Source: a virus. Taken from it: a stretch of 21,157 bases of DNA. A program made the position numbers and the translations under genes. The number at the start of each line of letters is the position of its first letter. Positions within the stretch are counted from its first letter, which is position 1. The notes below the pieces were generated by a model. That model did no database searches, had not been told where the DNA came from, and saw nothing but the letters and a program-made list of their open reading frames with translations. The stretch is from positions 1 through 21,157 of the IMG/VR virus record IMGVR_UViG_3300005663_000220; one strand, written 5' to 3'. Below, one piece after another: positions 6,630 through 13,191 of the stretch.

Positions 6630-7211
6630 TTAGTACTGTGAATCCGCTAAGAAATCTTTACCAGCATCCTCAGTAGATTTTTTGTTCTTATTTCCTTCTT
6701 CAAGATCCTGTTTGAACTCTTCGCCTGAACCTTTTATTTCACCAGATTTCTTATTGATAAGGGTTATCCGGTCAGTGATCCTTTCCTTTACCTGACCCTC
6801 AACTGTCGCCCCTTCTTCAATGTCTTCCAATTTCATCAGATCATTCACCCAGACATCAGTAATGGCGTCCTTGGGCAACTTGCTCTCAGAAATCTGCTTG
6901 TTGATCTTGGCTTTCTTATCGGCAAAAGCCTCAGCCACTTTGATCTCGTCCAGCTCTTTCTCAATCTCCGAATTCTTATCCTTGGCTTCGGTCAGTTCTT
7001 TCCCCAGATCTTCGATTTTCTTGTTCAGATCTTTAGCCTGATCTTTATTAGTTTGAGTTAACTTGTCAACTTTGTCACTGGCCTCTTGCAGATCCGTTTT
7101 GAACTTGTCCAAATCGGCTTCCAACTTTACAACATTGTCTGCTTTCTGAGCTTCCTTTAAAATAACTTTTACCAATTCAGGATGCTCTGTCTTCAGGGTT
7201 TGTAAATCCAT
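6630..7211 (-). CDS. Scaffold protein from internal in-frame start (193 aa)
   Basis: Within the protease-scaffold gene, codon 286 is an ATG (7211-7209, MDLQTLKTEH) with AAGGAG nine bases upstream, as good as the sites of independent genes in this window. Translation from it gives only the coiled-coil scaffold and C-terminal tail in the same frame. Lambda (C/Nu3) and several other phages use exactly this nested plan to make more scaffold than protease. That the site is used here is inference, but both the start position at the domain border and the ribosome site support it. Confidence 0.7.
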   Translation of the reverse strand: MDLQTLKTEHPELVKVILKEAQKADNVVKLEADLDKFKTDLQEASDKVDKLTQTNKDQAKDLNKKIEDLGKELTEAKDKNSEIEKELDEIKVAEAFADKKAKINKQISESKLPKDAITDVWVNDLMKLEDIEEGATVEGQVKERITDRITLINKKSGEIKGSGEEFKQDLEEGNKNKKSTEDAGKDFLADSQY

Positions 7212-8066
7212 TTGTTTATTCTCCTTACTTTCATTTAATGATTCTTTGATACCCGACAACCTTTTTCTGATCTCGCTTTCCAGATCGTCAAAGATTTCGA
7301 TTATCTTCGATTTCTTATCCGTTATATTCAAATCACTGTCGTGAATTGTTTTATCAAGAAGACGGTTCGCTATCCAAGTCACGTCCCGGATCTCGTCTTG
7401 AATTTTCTCGTTGTCCAACTGATCCTGTATGATTCCCTCTTCGACCATAAGGATCTTGAACTTGTCCTTTACCCTTGACTCTGTGGTTTCGAGTAATATG
7501 TCAAGCTCTTCGTTTTTGTTTTCTTCTTTTACTGCTTCAAATAATGAGATTGTGGTTGCGGCCGAGCTAACAATATCAACGCTGCGGAGAGAATTTACGT
7601 CTACAACGCTTTCCATTCCCTTTTCATTCTGGAAAACCTCGACTCTTGCATTGATACTATTTCCAACATCCGCCGGCTGCATCAAAGCAATGTCTTTCAT
7701 CATATCAAAATAAGATTCCCGACATTCTAAATCGGCGAATACTTTTTCACCATCTCTTCGAGCGTTTCTATAAACGCCCACCCAATCCTGAATCTTTCTA
7801 ACTCCATCAGATTCCTTTATTTCTGTTTTCGATGGATGGTTGGCGAAGCATTTAACGCCTTCTGACAGCCTTGCAATTGACTCTATTGCCTTGTCTTGAT
7901 AAATCCTGTTATTTATTGATTCTGCCCTTCCGAACAAACAACAACCTTGTATCGTATTATTATCGGTATCTATATTTGCTTCCGTAATATTCTCAAATGG
8001 GTTTTGAGCTGTTTCTATTAAATCTTTTTGTTTTATCACATGCATCGACTTAATTTTTTTAGCCAT
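6630..8066 (-). CDS. Prohead serine protease fused to capsid scaffold (478 aa)
   Basis: Residues about 40-180 have the marks of phage prohead maturation proteases. SINNRIYQDKAIES leads to ANHPS with a likely catalytic H77. GNSINARVEVF gives a likely nucleophile S137. SVDIVSSAATTISLFEA (D164) is the family's usual closing motif. A long charged helical part follows (about 180-285). From residue 286 onward comes a scaffold-like coiled coil (about 295-385: K, E, D, L-rich) and an acidic C-terminus. The protein makes the prohead scaffold and then digests it, and usually itself, before DNA packaging. AAGGATATAAC precedes ATG 8066. A separate scaffold can be made from an internal start (see 6630-7211). 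The triad is assigned by motif, not by structure. Confidence 0.82.
   Translation of the reverse strand: MAKKIKSMHVIKQKDLIETAQNPFENITEANIDTDNNTIQGCCLFGRAESINNRIYQDKAIESIARLSEGVKCFANHPSKTEIKESDGVRKIQDWVGVYRNARRDGEKVFADLECRESYFDMMKDIALMQPADVGNSINARVEVFQNEKGMESVVDVNSLRSVDIVSSAATTISLFEAVKEENKNEELDILLETTESRVKDKFKILMVEEGIIQDQLDNEKIQDEIRDVTWIANRLLDKTIHDSDLNITDKKSKIIEIFDDLESEIRKRLSGIKESLNESKENKQMDLQTLKTEHPELVKVILKEAQKADNVVKLEADLDKFKTDLQEASDKVDKLTQTNKDQAKDLNKKIEDLGKELTEAKDKNSEIEKELDEIKVAEAFADKKAKINKQISESKLPKDAITDVWVNDLMKLEDIEEGATVEGQVKERITDRITLINKKSGEIKGSGEEFKQDLEEGNKNKKSTEDAGKDFLADSQY
7221..7226 (-). promoter_or_regulatory. Internal ribosome binding site for scaffold
   Basis: AAGGAG on the minus strand, nine bases before the internal ATG at 7211, inside the protease-scaffold reading frame. 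Confidence 0.65.
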
Positions 8067-8079
8067 GTTATATCCTTGA

Positions 8080-8274
8080 TTAAGGTTTAATATCTATAAT
8101 GAATTGTTCTTTGGCTTTCTGCTGACCGATCTTGATTGCCGCGCCCTGGGCGTTGGCCTTGTTTCTCGCTTGATTTCTGGATGTTGGATTGCCTATGGTA
8201 TATGTGAAACATTTGCCTTGGCTTCCGAACTTGAAGCCGGGCTTGTTATTTTCCCTGCATGGTTGCGTGGGCAT
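8080..8274 (-). CDS. Small conserved phage protein, basic (64 aa)
   Basis: The sequence reads MPTQPCRENNKPGFKFG...GKCFTYTIGN, then a basic helix with RNQARNKANAQGAAIK. I recognise the pattern (K-PG-W/F-x-G-x-x-GKC-Y-T-Y, then R/K/A-rich helix with AQGxA) from small proteins often encoded between the portal/MuF gene and the prohead protease in tailed phages; no function is known to me. The start ATG at 8274 has only a weak AGGAA site, rather far upstream. It ends 13 bases before the protease start, so the two are likely co-translated. Confidence 0.72.
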   Translation of the reverse strand: MPTQPCRENNKPGFKFGSQGKCFTYTIGNPTSRNQARNKANAQGAAIKIGQQKAKEQFIIDIKP

Positions 8275-8337
8275 AAGTATAAAATTCCTATTAAATATAT
8301 AAAAAGGATTGTCAGTTATTGTAAAATTATATTACTT

Positions 8338-8412
8338 TTATCTTTTTGCTTTTGCCTTTTCGAACACTATATCGTTGTCCTTTAAATCTATTTATTCCTT
8401 TAATTTTACCAT
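8338..8412 (-). pseudogene. Decayed copy of the 3' end of the neighbouring Cys/His mini-gene
   Basis: On the minus strand one frame reads MVKLKE, stop (8394-8392), then IDLKDNDIVFEKAKAKR, stop (8340-8338). The DNDIVFEKAKAK ending closely parallels the KNDIVFEKIEKK ending of the intact gene at 8415-8585, directly upstream. The rest of the gene, including the Cys/His part, is missing here. It looks like the leftover 3' end of a second copy. The other frames contain a short basic stretch without an ATG. Confidence 0.5.
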
Positions 8413-8414
8413 TT

Positions 8415-8585
8415 TTATTTTTTCTCTATTTTTTCAAATACAATATCATTTTTTTGATTTGATAAGGGCTTATCATGTCCCATTTCTCCAAGAAGTATCT
8501 TTTCAGGAATGCCTTCTAAAAAAGCATCACAAGTATTTAAAAATTTATAATGTTTACATAAACTACATAAAATTGAGAATGACAT
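8415..8585 (-). CDS. Cys/His mini-protein, probable zinc-binding (56 aa)
   Basis: The N-terminus has C7xxC10xH12...C19, a compact metal-site pattern. AFLEGIPEKILLGEMGHDKP (residues 21-40) and NDIVFEKI follow. The pattern CxxCxH...C.AF..GIP..I..G...H..P...D.GI.FE is one I know from small uncharacterised proteins in phages and bacteria. AAGGATATAGAAAA precedes ATG 8585, and the start lies 14 bases after the MuF gene stop, so they are co-transcribed. The base composition is very AT-rich, like the 3' part of the MuF gene. It could be a partner of the MuF C-terminal domain, but there is no direct evidence. Confidence 0.72.
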   Translation of the reverse strand: MSFSILCSLCKHYKFLNTCDAFLEGIPEKILLGEMGHDKPLSNQKNDIVFEKIEKK

Positions 8586-8599
8586 TTTTCTATATCCTT

Positions 8600-10453
8600 T
8601 TATTTAAAGTAAAAATCAAACCAATCATCGAATATAAATAAAAGATTTTTGGGAATTGATTTTCGACCTTTATGAATTATTAGAGTTACAGTTTCTGCTA
8701 ACAACTCATTATGTTTTACTAACGAATATCCTGAAACACTAATAATATCTTTTTGTGTTAAAGTTCCTTTTTTCAAAGCTTTTATAATTCGGCCTCTAAA
8801 TCCACTTTCTGATTTTGTTTTTTTAACAATAGCATGAGTTGTTTCATGTATAGCATTAAGAACATCTCCAGCTTTTGGAAAACCAGATGCAACACCATAT
8901 CGTTTAGTGGCTTTTAATTCACTTAAAACAACTCTCATTTTCTTTATAGTATCTTTATCTTTTCCAACTTTTATTGCTTCTTTGAGTTGTTTTTCAAAAA
9001 AGGTTATTGTTTCTTTACGTTTTGTTATATAATTATTATTTGAAATTATTAAATCATTTATAAATTTTCTTGAATCTTTATAATTATTTTTATTTAATAT
9101 AATAATTGATTTTTTACCAATTAATCCGCCCTGGGACAAAAGATTTTTTTCTAACTTTTTAGAAACAATAAGGTCGTCAATAGGTTCGGTATATTTAAAA
9201 AACTTTTGGGTCGCATTAATTCCTTCATTTGTTGCATTAGCTAAATCAATATGAGCACCAGCATATTTTGGATTTGCTATTATATTATTATCAATAGCCA
9301 CTTTTTCTACTCCTTTAGTAGTAGATGCAAACGGTATCTTTACTTTCTTTCCTAACTCTCTTTCCGCTATCGCTTCCAACTGCTCGATAGTAAGGATTCG
9401 TTTGGATGTTGCCATCTGGTTCAGTTTTATTTGGCCGCTGCTCCATAATCTTTGTCTTGCCAGACCTAATATCTCAACCTGTTCCGCAGTCGATAAGGTT
9501 TTCAACCATGCGTCATAGGTGATGGTCTTCGTAACAGCCCCATCGAAGAAGGCCTTTTGTCTTTTGTCGAATGGGACGTTATTCCTCTTGGCTAATTCTT
9601 GCCAACTATAAGATTGTGGGATATATAAACATCTGCACATGGGATGGATGGGAATCAGAGGCCCGTTATGGGCTCCAGTTTTTGGGTCTAATCTATAAAC
9701 TCCACCATCCAGAGCCATGCATTGCTTGCACGTTCTCGAATCCAAAGTTGCGGTGAAAACCACCGACTTCAACACATCATTATTTTCTTGCGTTATCTGC
9801 CTTGATACCTGGGCAGCAACGTTCTGTATTTCCGACCGCGCTATTACTTCCGTTCTTCTTGCTAATTGTTTTGCGGTCAGTCCAGTAAATCTTCCGACTG
9901 TTCCGGTCAACCTCTTGGCAGCCTGGGCCATGTCCTCGCCCAAAATAATCGACTGAGTTAGCTCGCCCCTTATCCGGGCCATAGCCTTGTCAACATTCTC
10001 CAGCATAACATCCGCAATGCCTATGCCCCTTCTCTGCCAGATCAATGGCTCCTGCAATATGGAATCTATCTGACGGAACGGCAATTGCATGAAATCAATG
10101 CCTACCTTACCAAATTGCTGAGCATACATTCCGGCTATTGCTTGATTTTCTGCATGGGCAAAGTCAGCCAGGGCCTGGGTAAGGTGATTAGATGAGTTTA
10201 TGGCCGCAGTGTTCATTATACCCTGCATATCGGCCAACTGTGCCCTCATGCGCTGTATCCTGAACTGTTGCGTGAACCCCGTTCCAGGTGCAGGAATGAC
10301 GTTCTGAAGATTCAACATCCTGGCCTGCAATTCGGGATAGGCTTGGCGAAATGAAAGGGCCATATCCCTCAAAACACCGTTCTCATACCTCTGTATGAAA
10401 TGTTGCCTTCTTAGAAAGAAATCCCTGAATGTTTCGTTTGCTGTTTTAGGCAT
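8600..10453 (-). CDS. MuF-type head morphogenesis protein with C-terminal HExxH metallopeptidase-like domain (617 aa)
   Basis: Residues 1-300 fit the Mu F / SPP1 gp7 head morphogenesis family: helical N-terminus, then RTEVIARSEIQNVA (200-213), TLDSRTC242KQC245 and IPIH270PMC273RC275, the family's Cys/His core. Such proteins associate with the portal and enter the prohead. A helical linker runs to about 370. From there the DNA becomes much more AT-rich and the protein Lys/Ile/Asn-rich. This extension contains H536ETTH540 (HExxH zinc site and catalytic Glu) and a downstream NELLAE in which E587 is a plausible third zinc ligand, as in gluzincin peptidases. MuF proteins with C-terminal toxin domains are known in temperate phages, so this looks like a carried effector. 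It is longer than a plain MuF protein. No strong ribosome site is seen; the start follows the previous stop by 7 bases. Confidence 0.82.
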   Translation of the reverse strand: MPKTANETFRDFFLRRQHFIQRYENGVLRDMALSFRQAYPELQARMLNLQNVIPAPGTGFTQQFRIQRMRAQLADMQGIMNTAAINSSNHLTQALADFAHAENQAIAGMYAQQFGKVGIDFMQLPFRQIDSILQEPLIWQRRGIGIADVMLENVDKAMARIRGELTQSIILGEDMAQAAKRLTGTVGRFTGLTAKQLARRTEVIARSEIQNVAAQVSRQITQENNDVLKSVVFTATLDSRTCKQCMALDGGVYRLDPKTGAHNGPLIPIHPMCRCLYIPQSYSWQELAKRNNVPFDKRQKAFFDGAVTKTITYDAWLKTLSTAEQVEILGLARQRLWSSGQIKLNQMATSKRILTIEQLEAIAERELGKKVKIPFASTTKGVEKVAIDNNIIANPKYAGAHIDLANATNEGINATQKFFKYTEPIDDLIVSKKLEKNLLSQGGLIGKKSIIILNKNNYKDSRKFINDLIISNNNYITKRKETITFFEKQLKEAIKVGKDKDTIKKMRVVLSELKATKRYGVASGFPKAGDVLNAIHETTHAIVKKTKSESGFRGRIIKALKKGTLTQKDIISVSGYSLVKHNELLAETVTLIIHKGRKSIPKNLLFIFDDWFDFYFK

Positions 10454-10460
10454 TTATACT

Positions 10461-10652
10461 TTATCCATCTGGCTGCGAAAATGAAGCGAAATCATATCTT
10501 CCGCTCGAATGGGATAAAAGTTCCTTTTGCTCATATTTACAAATTTCACATATATAAAGTTGTTCAACCCCATAGCTCAAGCCTCCACTTTTATTATAAA
10601 GTGATTTGCTACTTACATATTCAGCATCTCCACCACACTTGTTACACTTCAT
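10461..10652 (-). CDS. Zinc-ribbon mini-protein (63 aa)
   Basis: MKCNKCGGDAEYV at the N-terminus and LYICEICKYEQKE in the middle make two CxxC knuckles about 30 residues apart, a typical zinc ribbon. The C-terminus is Ser/Asp-rich without further motifs. I chose ATG 10652 over a TTG five codons upstream because GGGGGA lies seven bases before the ATG, and the stop of the preceding mini-gene overlaps it (TAATG). Function unknown. It ends 7 bases before the MuF start and may couple its translation. Confidence 0.72.
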   Translation of the reverse strand: MKCNKCGGDAEYVSSKSLYNKSGGLSYGVEQLYICEICKYEQKELLSHSSGRYDFASFSQPDG

Positions 10653-10783
10653 TAATATATCCCCCAATATTTGTGGCTTGTCTTTTCTGTTCTAATTATT
10701 CCATGAACGAAATGAAATAATGACAAAACAGCGAGTTTGATTCCTACTTTCCAATTTTCTTTTACATGCTCAAAGTAATTCAC
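10652..10783 (-). CDS. Small phage membrane-associated protein, GTG start (43 aa)
   Basis: The reading frame runs from GTG 10783-10781 (AGGGGAAAATAAAAA upstream) to a TAA that overlaps the next ATG. The protein begins VNYFEHVKENWKVGIKLA, continues with a hydrophobic stretch LSLFHFVHGII (about 20-30) and ends RTEKTSHKYWGIY. The Tyr/His/Trp head followed by FVHG-I is reminiscent of short DUF6356-like proteins found in many phage and bacterial genomes; that match is by eye. It may lie at the membrane. Function unknown. Confidence 0.65.
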   Translation of the reverse strand: MNYFEHVKENWKVGIKLAVLSLFHFVHGIIRTEKTSHKYWGIY

Positions 10784-10805
10784 TTTTTATTTTCCCCTTT
10801 TTAAA

Positions 10806-10985
10806 TTATTTATTTTGGTTTACTTTACCTGCTGGCCAATTACTAAATTTTGCTATTAATAATCCAATAAATATAAACCCAAATCCTGATAAATTATATA
10901 AAACCATTTCTGGTCTAAATGCTGGAGAAATTAATAATCCTATTCCAGTTCCAAAACACGTTGTCATTAAAATAGTATAAATCAT
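10806..10985 (-). CDS. Small two-helix membrane protein (59 aa)
   Basis: Translation from ATG 10985-10983 gives two hydrophobic helices (about residues 2-20 and 30-46) around the short polar turn PAFRPEMV, then a polar tail ending VNQNK. Two helices in under 60 residues is a holin-like shape, but the place between portal and MuF genes does not argue for lysis. AAGGAAT lies 11 bases upstream of the ATG, a wide but possible spacing. Very AT-rich. Starts 17 bases after the portal stop codon. Function unknown. Confidence 0.6.
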   Translation of the reverse strand: MIYTILMTTCFGTGIGLLISPAFRPEMVLYNLSGFGFIFIGLLIAKFSNWPAGKVNQNK

Positions 10986-11002
10986 TCAATTTTAATTCCT
11001 TT

Positions 11003-12532
11003 TTATTCATTATCTTCTGTAAAGTATTCTGGGTATTCCTCTTCCATTTCTTCCACTGTTTCTTGTATTCTATCCCAGTCCTGTTCTTTTAAAGCTGTCA
11101 GTAGATCCGCTCCGAATTGATTTCTTGGTGCCAGAGGCATCCGAAATGGCGAAGCCCCTCCAGGAGTTCCAGGAGGTCCGAAAACATCGTCGCTGTCATC
11201 CGCATCCATGTTGTTCTTTTCAATATCATGATCCAAGCCCATCTTACCTTGCCAAGTCTTTTTGCTAACCGCCTTATACTTAAATAATATCTCGAACGCC
11301 TTTGCTATTTTCTCTAAATCGGCCAGGATCATCGGCGGAAATTCAACCCGCGACTTCGTGCTGGTGCCTTTTGGCAGTTCGCCCGAATCAATCGAAGCCT
11401 GAACAACAACGGCAAAAAGATTCCTGTAAAATGTCGAAAAGAAATCCTGCCAGTCTTCTATCTCTCTCACGAACGGATTCTGGGCTATCAAACTGCTTGA
11501 GTAGTTGGCATTTGAGTAGTCCGCAGTCAAGATCATCTCCGGGAAGCCTACTGCGGCTGCAATCGCAAGCAATATGGCTCTACCATCCGCCTCAACATCA
11601 GAAGCATTAATATTAGGAGTCAACAACTCGTACTCCACGCCCTTGCTCGAATGAATCACTGTTCCGGCACTAAAAGCCTGCTGTCGTTTCTTGGTAGCAG
11701 ATAATTGATCGCTCATATTCTCATCTCTTATCTGTTTCAACTTCTGACTCGAAGTATCATACTTCTTAATCAAAGCTATTGCAGTACGAATCTTGTTCAA
11801 GACAATTCTGTCTTCCAACCATCCCTCATATTGCTTCAACCTTCTGGCGATTACCCTCAATTGGGAAATGCCCCGCTTTTCGTCCGAATCAGCAAATATC
11901 TTTATGTGTATTATCTCTTCGGCCTTAAATGCTTCGCTAAAGGTGCCGTCAGCCTTGGTCTTGTAATACAACAGTGGAGTTTCTATATCGTCCACCTTGG
12001 TCATGATTCCGTGGGTCACGTTTTCCGGCAATTTCTTGTCATTCGGATTCCGTATCATGCCCGCCCTGATAAACCTTATCTTCACTGTTCCATCATTCTT
12101 GTTTATGAACAATCTCAGGAATACTTCGCCGTCCCTGAACGTCCTCCGGGCTATTTCCTTTTCACGAATGTTGAAATTGTTCTCTTCTTTGAAATCATCC
12201 CATATTTCCTTCACCTTTTCGTTTTCGGCTTCGGGTATCACCAACGGCCCTTTACCCAAGGTGAATTTTACCAGGTTCCTGATGACAGCTCGCGCATGCG
12301 GGTTGGTGTGGTAGAAATTATAAGCCGATTCCAACATACTCCTATGGTCTTCTTCTGTTACCCCACCATCCAAACCCAAAGGAATCCAGCCGGACAATGC
12401 ATCCTGGTCTACGACTACATTACGGGCTTCCAATGCCTTGTCAATGGTCTGTATTGCCGCATCATATTGAGAAGCTACTAATTCTGCCTCTTTTATCCTC
12501 AACTTTCTTTTTGCTCTGTATAATTTAAACAT
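11003..12532 (-). CDS. Portal protein (509 aa)
   Basis: The length, place next to the terminase and MuF genes, and sequence fit a phage portal of the lambda gpB / SPP1-like class. Residues about 68-100 (SAYNFYHTNPHARAVIRNL...) form the usual N-terminal helical start. REKEIARRTFRDGEVFLRLFIN is the conserved wing strand. IIHIKIFADSDEKRGISQLR holds the family's G-x-S/P-x-L segment. A long helix with RLKQYEGWLEDRI and then the PNINASDVEADGRAILLAIAAAVGFPEM region form stem and crown. The C-terminus is acidic (EEMEEEYPEYFTEDNE). Twelve copies form the ring through which DNA enters. AGGAGATATT precedes ATG 12532. Confidence 0.88.
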   Translation of the reverse strand: MFKLYRAKRKLRIKEAELVASQYDAAIQTIDKALEARNVVVDQDALSGWIPLGLDGGVTEEDHRSMLESAYNFYHTNPHARAVIRNLVKFTLGKGPLVIPEAENEKVKEIWDDFKEENNFNIREKEIARRTFRDGEVFLRLFINKNDGTVKIRFIRAGMIRNPNDKKLPENVTHGIMTKVDDIETPLLYYKTKADGTFSEAFKAEEIIHIKIFADSDEKRGISQLRVIARRLKQYEGWLEDRIVLNKIRTAIALIKKYDTSSQKLKQIRDENMSDQLSATKKRQQAFSAGTVIHSSKGVEYELLTPNINASDVEADGRAILLAIAAAVGFPEMILTADYSNANYSSSLIAQNPFVREIEDWQDFFSTFYRNLFAVVVQASIDSGELPKGTSTKSRVEFPPMILADLEKIAKAFEILFKYKAVSKKTWQGKMGLDHDIEKNNMDADDSDDVFGPPGTPGGASPFRMPLAPRNQFGADLLTALKEQDWDRIQETVEEMEEEYPEYFTEDNE

Positions 12533-12540
12533 AATATCTC

Positions 12541-13140
12541 CTAATTCTCAAAATAAAATCTGATAATACTTTTAAATGTTTTCTTTAAATTAAAATACGT
12601 TTGTTGGGTTAATCCATGATCTTTAGTATGTCTGCCACTTTTAGGTTGAGGATGCATGGACAATAAAGCATCGTCCCAAACTATTCTATGCTCTTCTGGT
12701 AAAATATTTCTTATCTTTTCTAAATCTATCCAAGCGATATATTCATTTTCTGGATTATAACAATATATGATAGATTTTTCTGGTGGAACAAATATATTTT
12801 GTTGCGACAATTCGTTTACTTGTTTAATATTATAATTTTTCTTACTTTTATGAATTCTTTGGTGACAAGACCAACAAAGTATTATAACATCTTTTCCAAT
12901 AACCTCTTTCCCTAAGTTTTCATAATTAATATGATGTAATTGCAGTCGATATTTCTTATCACAAATATAACATTCGTAATTATAAAATACTAAAGCCTTA
13001 CTTCTTAAATTACTCCAATGTTTAGTCTTTTGGTAATGTTTATAATACCAATCTCTTCGATTATTATATTCTTTCCTATAATCCTGGAATACTATTTTAT
13101 TATTTATTTCAAAAGGAACTATATATTTCATTTTACCCAT
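12541..13140 (-). CDS. Free-standing HNH homing endonuclease with sigma-like C-terminal domain (199 aa)
   Basis: The core is a zinc-HNH nuclease: C57xxC60, LQLHH (H69, H70), then LC89WSC92HQRIH97. It makes DNA breaks that favour spread of its own gene. The last 60 residues (139-199: L..IRNILPEEHRIVWDDAL...GLTQQTYFNLKK..SII) align with the last 60 of the sigma-like neighbour (131-190), sharing P-E-x-H-x-x-V-W-D-D-A, a later H-x-K, G, Y and I-I. This could serve as the DNA-binding part. The gene is AT-rich, has only a weak ribosome site (ATG 13140 or the ATG three codons later), is preceded by a perfect palindrome, and lies 8 bases before the portal start, as expected for an insertion. Confidence 0.85.
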   Translation of the reverse strand: MGKMKYIVPFEINNKIVFQDYRKEYNNRRDWYYKHYQKTKHWSNLRSKALVFYNYECYICDKKYRLQLHHINYENLGKEVIGKDVIILCWSCHQRIHKSKKNYNIKQVNELSQQNIFVPPEKSIIYCYNPENEYIAWIDLEKIRNILPEEHRIVWDDALLSMHPQPKSGRHTKDHGLTQQTYFNLKKTFKSIIRFYFEN

Positions 13141-13147
13141 TTAATTT

Positions 13148-13165
13148 TATATTATGTATAATATA
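13148..13165. repeat. Perfect AT palindrome upstream of HNH gene
   Basis: TATATTAT, a 2-base centre, then ATAATATA: an 8+2+8 inverted repeat 8 bases before the HNH start codon. It contains TATTAT/TATAAT-like hexamers on both strands, so it could be a private promoter or operator of the inserted gene. It could also be an AT hairpin lowering its translation. Confidence 0.45.
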
Positions 13166-13191
13166 AAAACAAAACACCTATATTCTAAAAT

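Larger units (their letters stand above)
5535..6632 (-). repeat. Recent tandem gene duplication with perfectly identical blocks
   Basis: The two decoration genes and their leaders are direct repeats with a period of about 551-554 bp. Three blocks are identical at DNA level: 5587-5642 with 6141-6196 (56 bp), 5796-5861 with 6350-6415 (66 bp), and 6040-6081 with 6591-6632 (42 bp, holding the start codon and ribosome site). Between these blocks the copies have clearly diverged, so the pattern is a mosaic. Confidence 0.9.

Noticed and set aside
5535-6632. Diversity-generating retroelement explanation for the decoration repeats
   Set aside because: No reverse transcriptase gene is present and the differences are not concentrated at adenines; plain duplication with conversion fits better.
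8309-8641. 110-codon plus-strand frame, Phe/Tyr-rich and hydrophobic
   Set aside because: Lies opposite the AT-rich mini-gene and MuF end; the hydrophobic look comes from T-rich complement of Lys/Asn codons.
11705-12481. 258-codon plus-strand open frame across the portal gene
   Set aside because: It lies wholly inside the well-supported portal gene on the other strand, has no ribosome site, and its composition is that of an antisense shadow.
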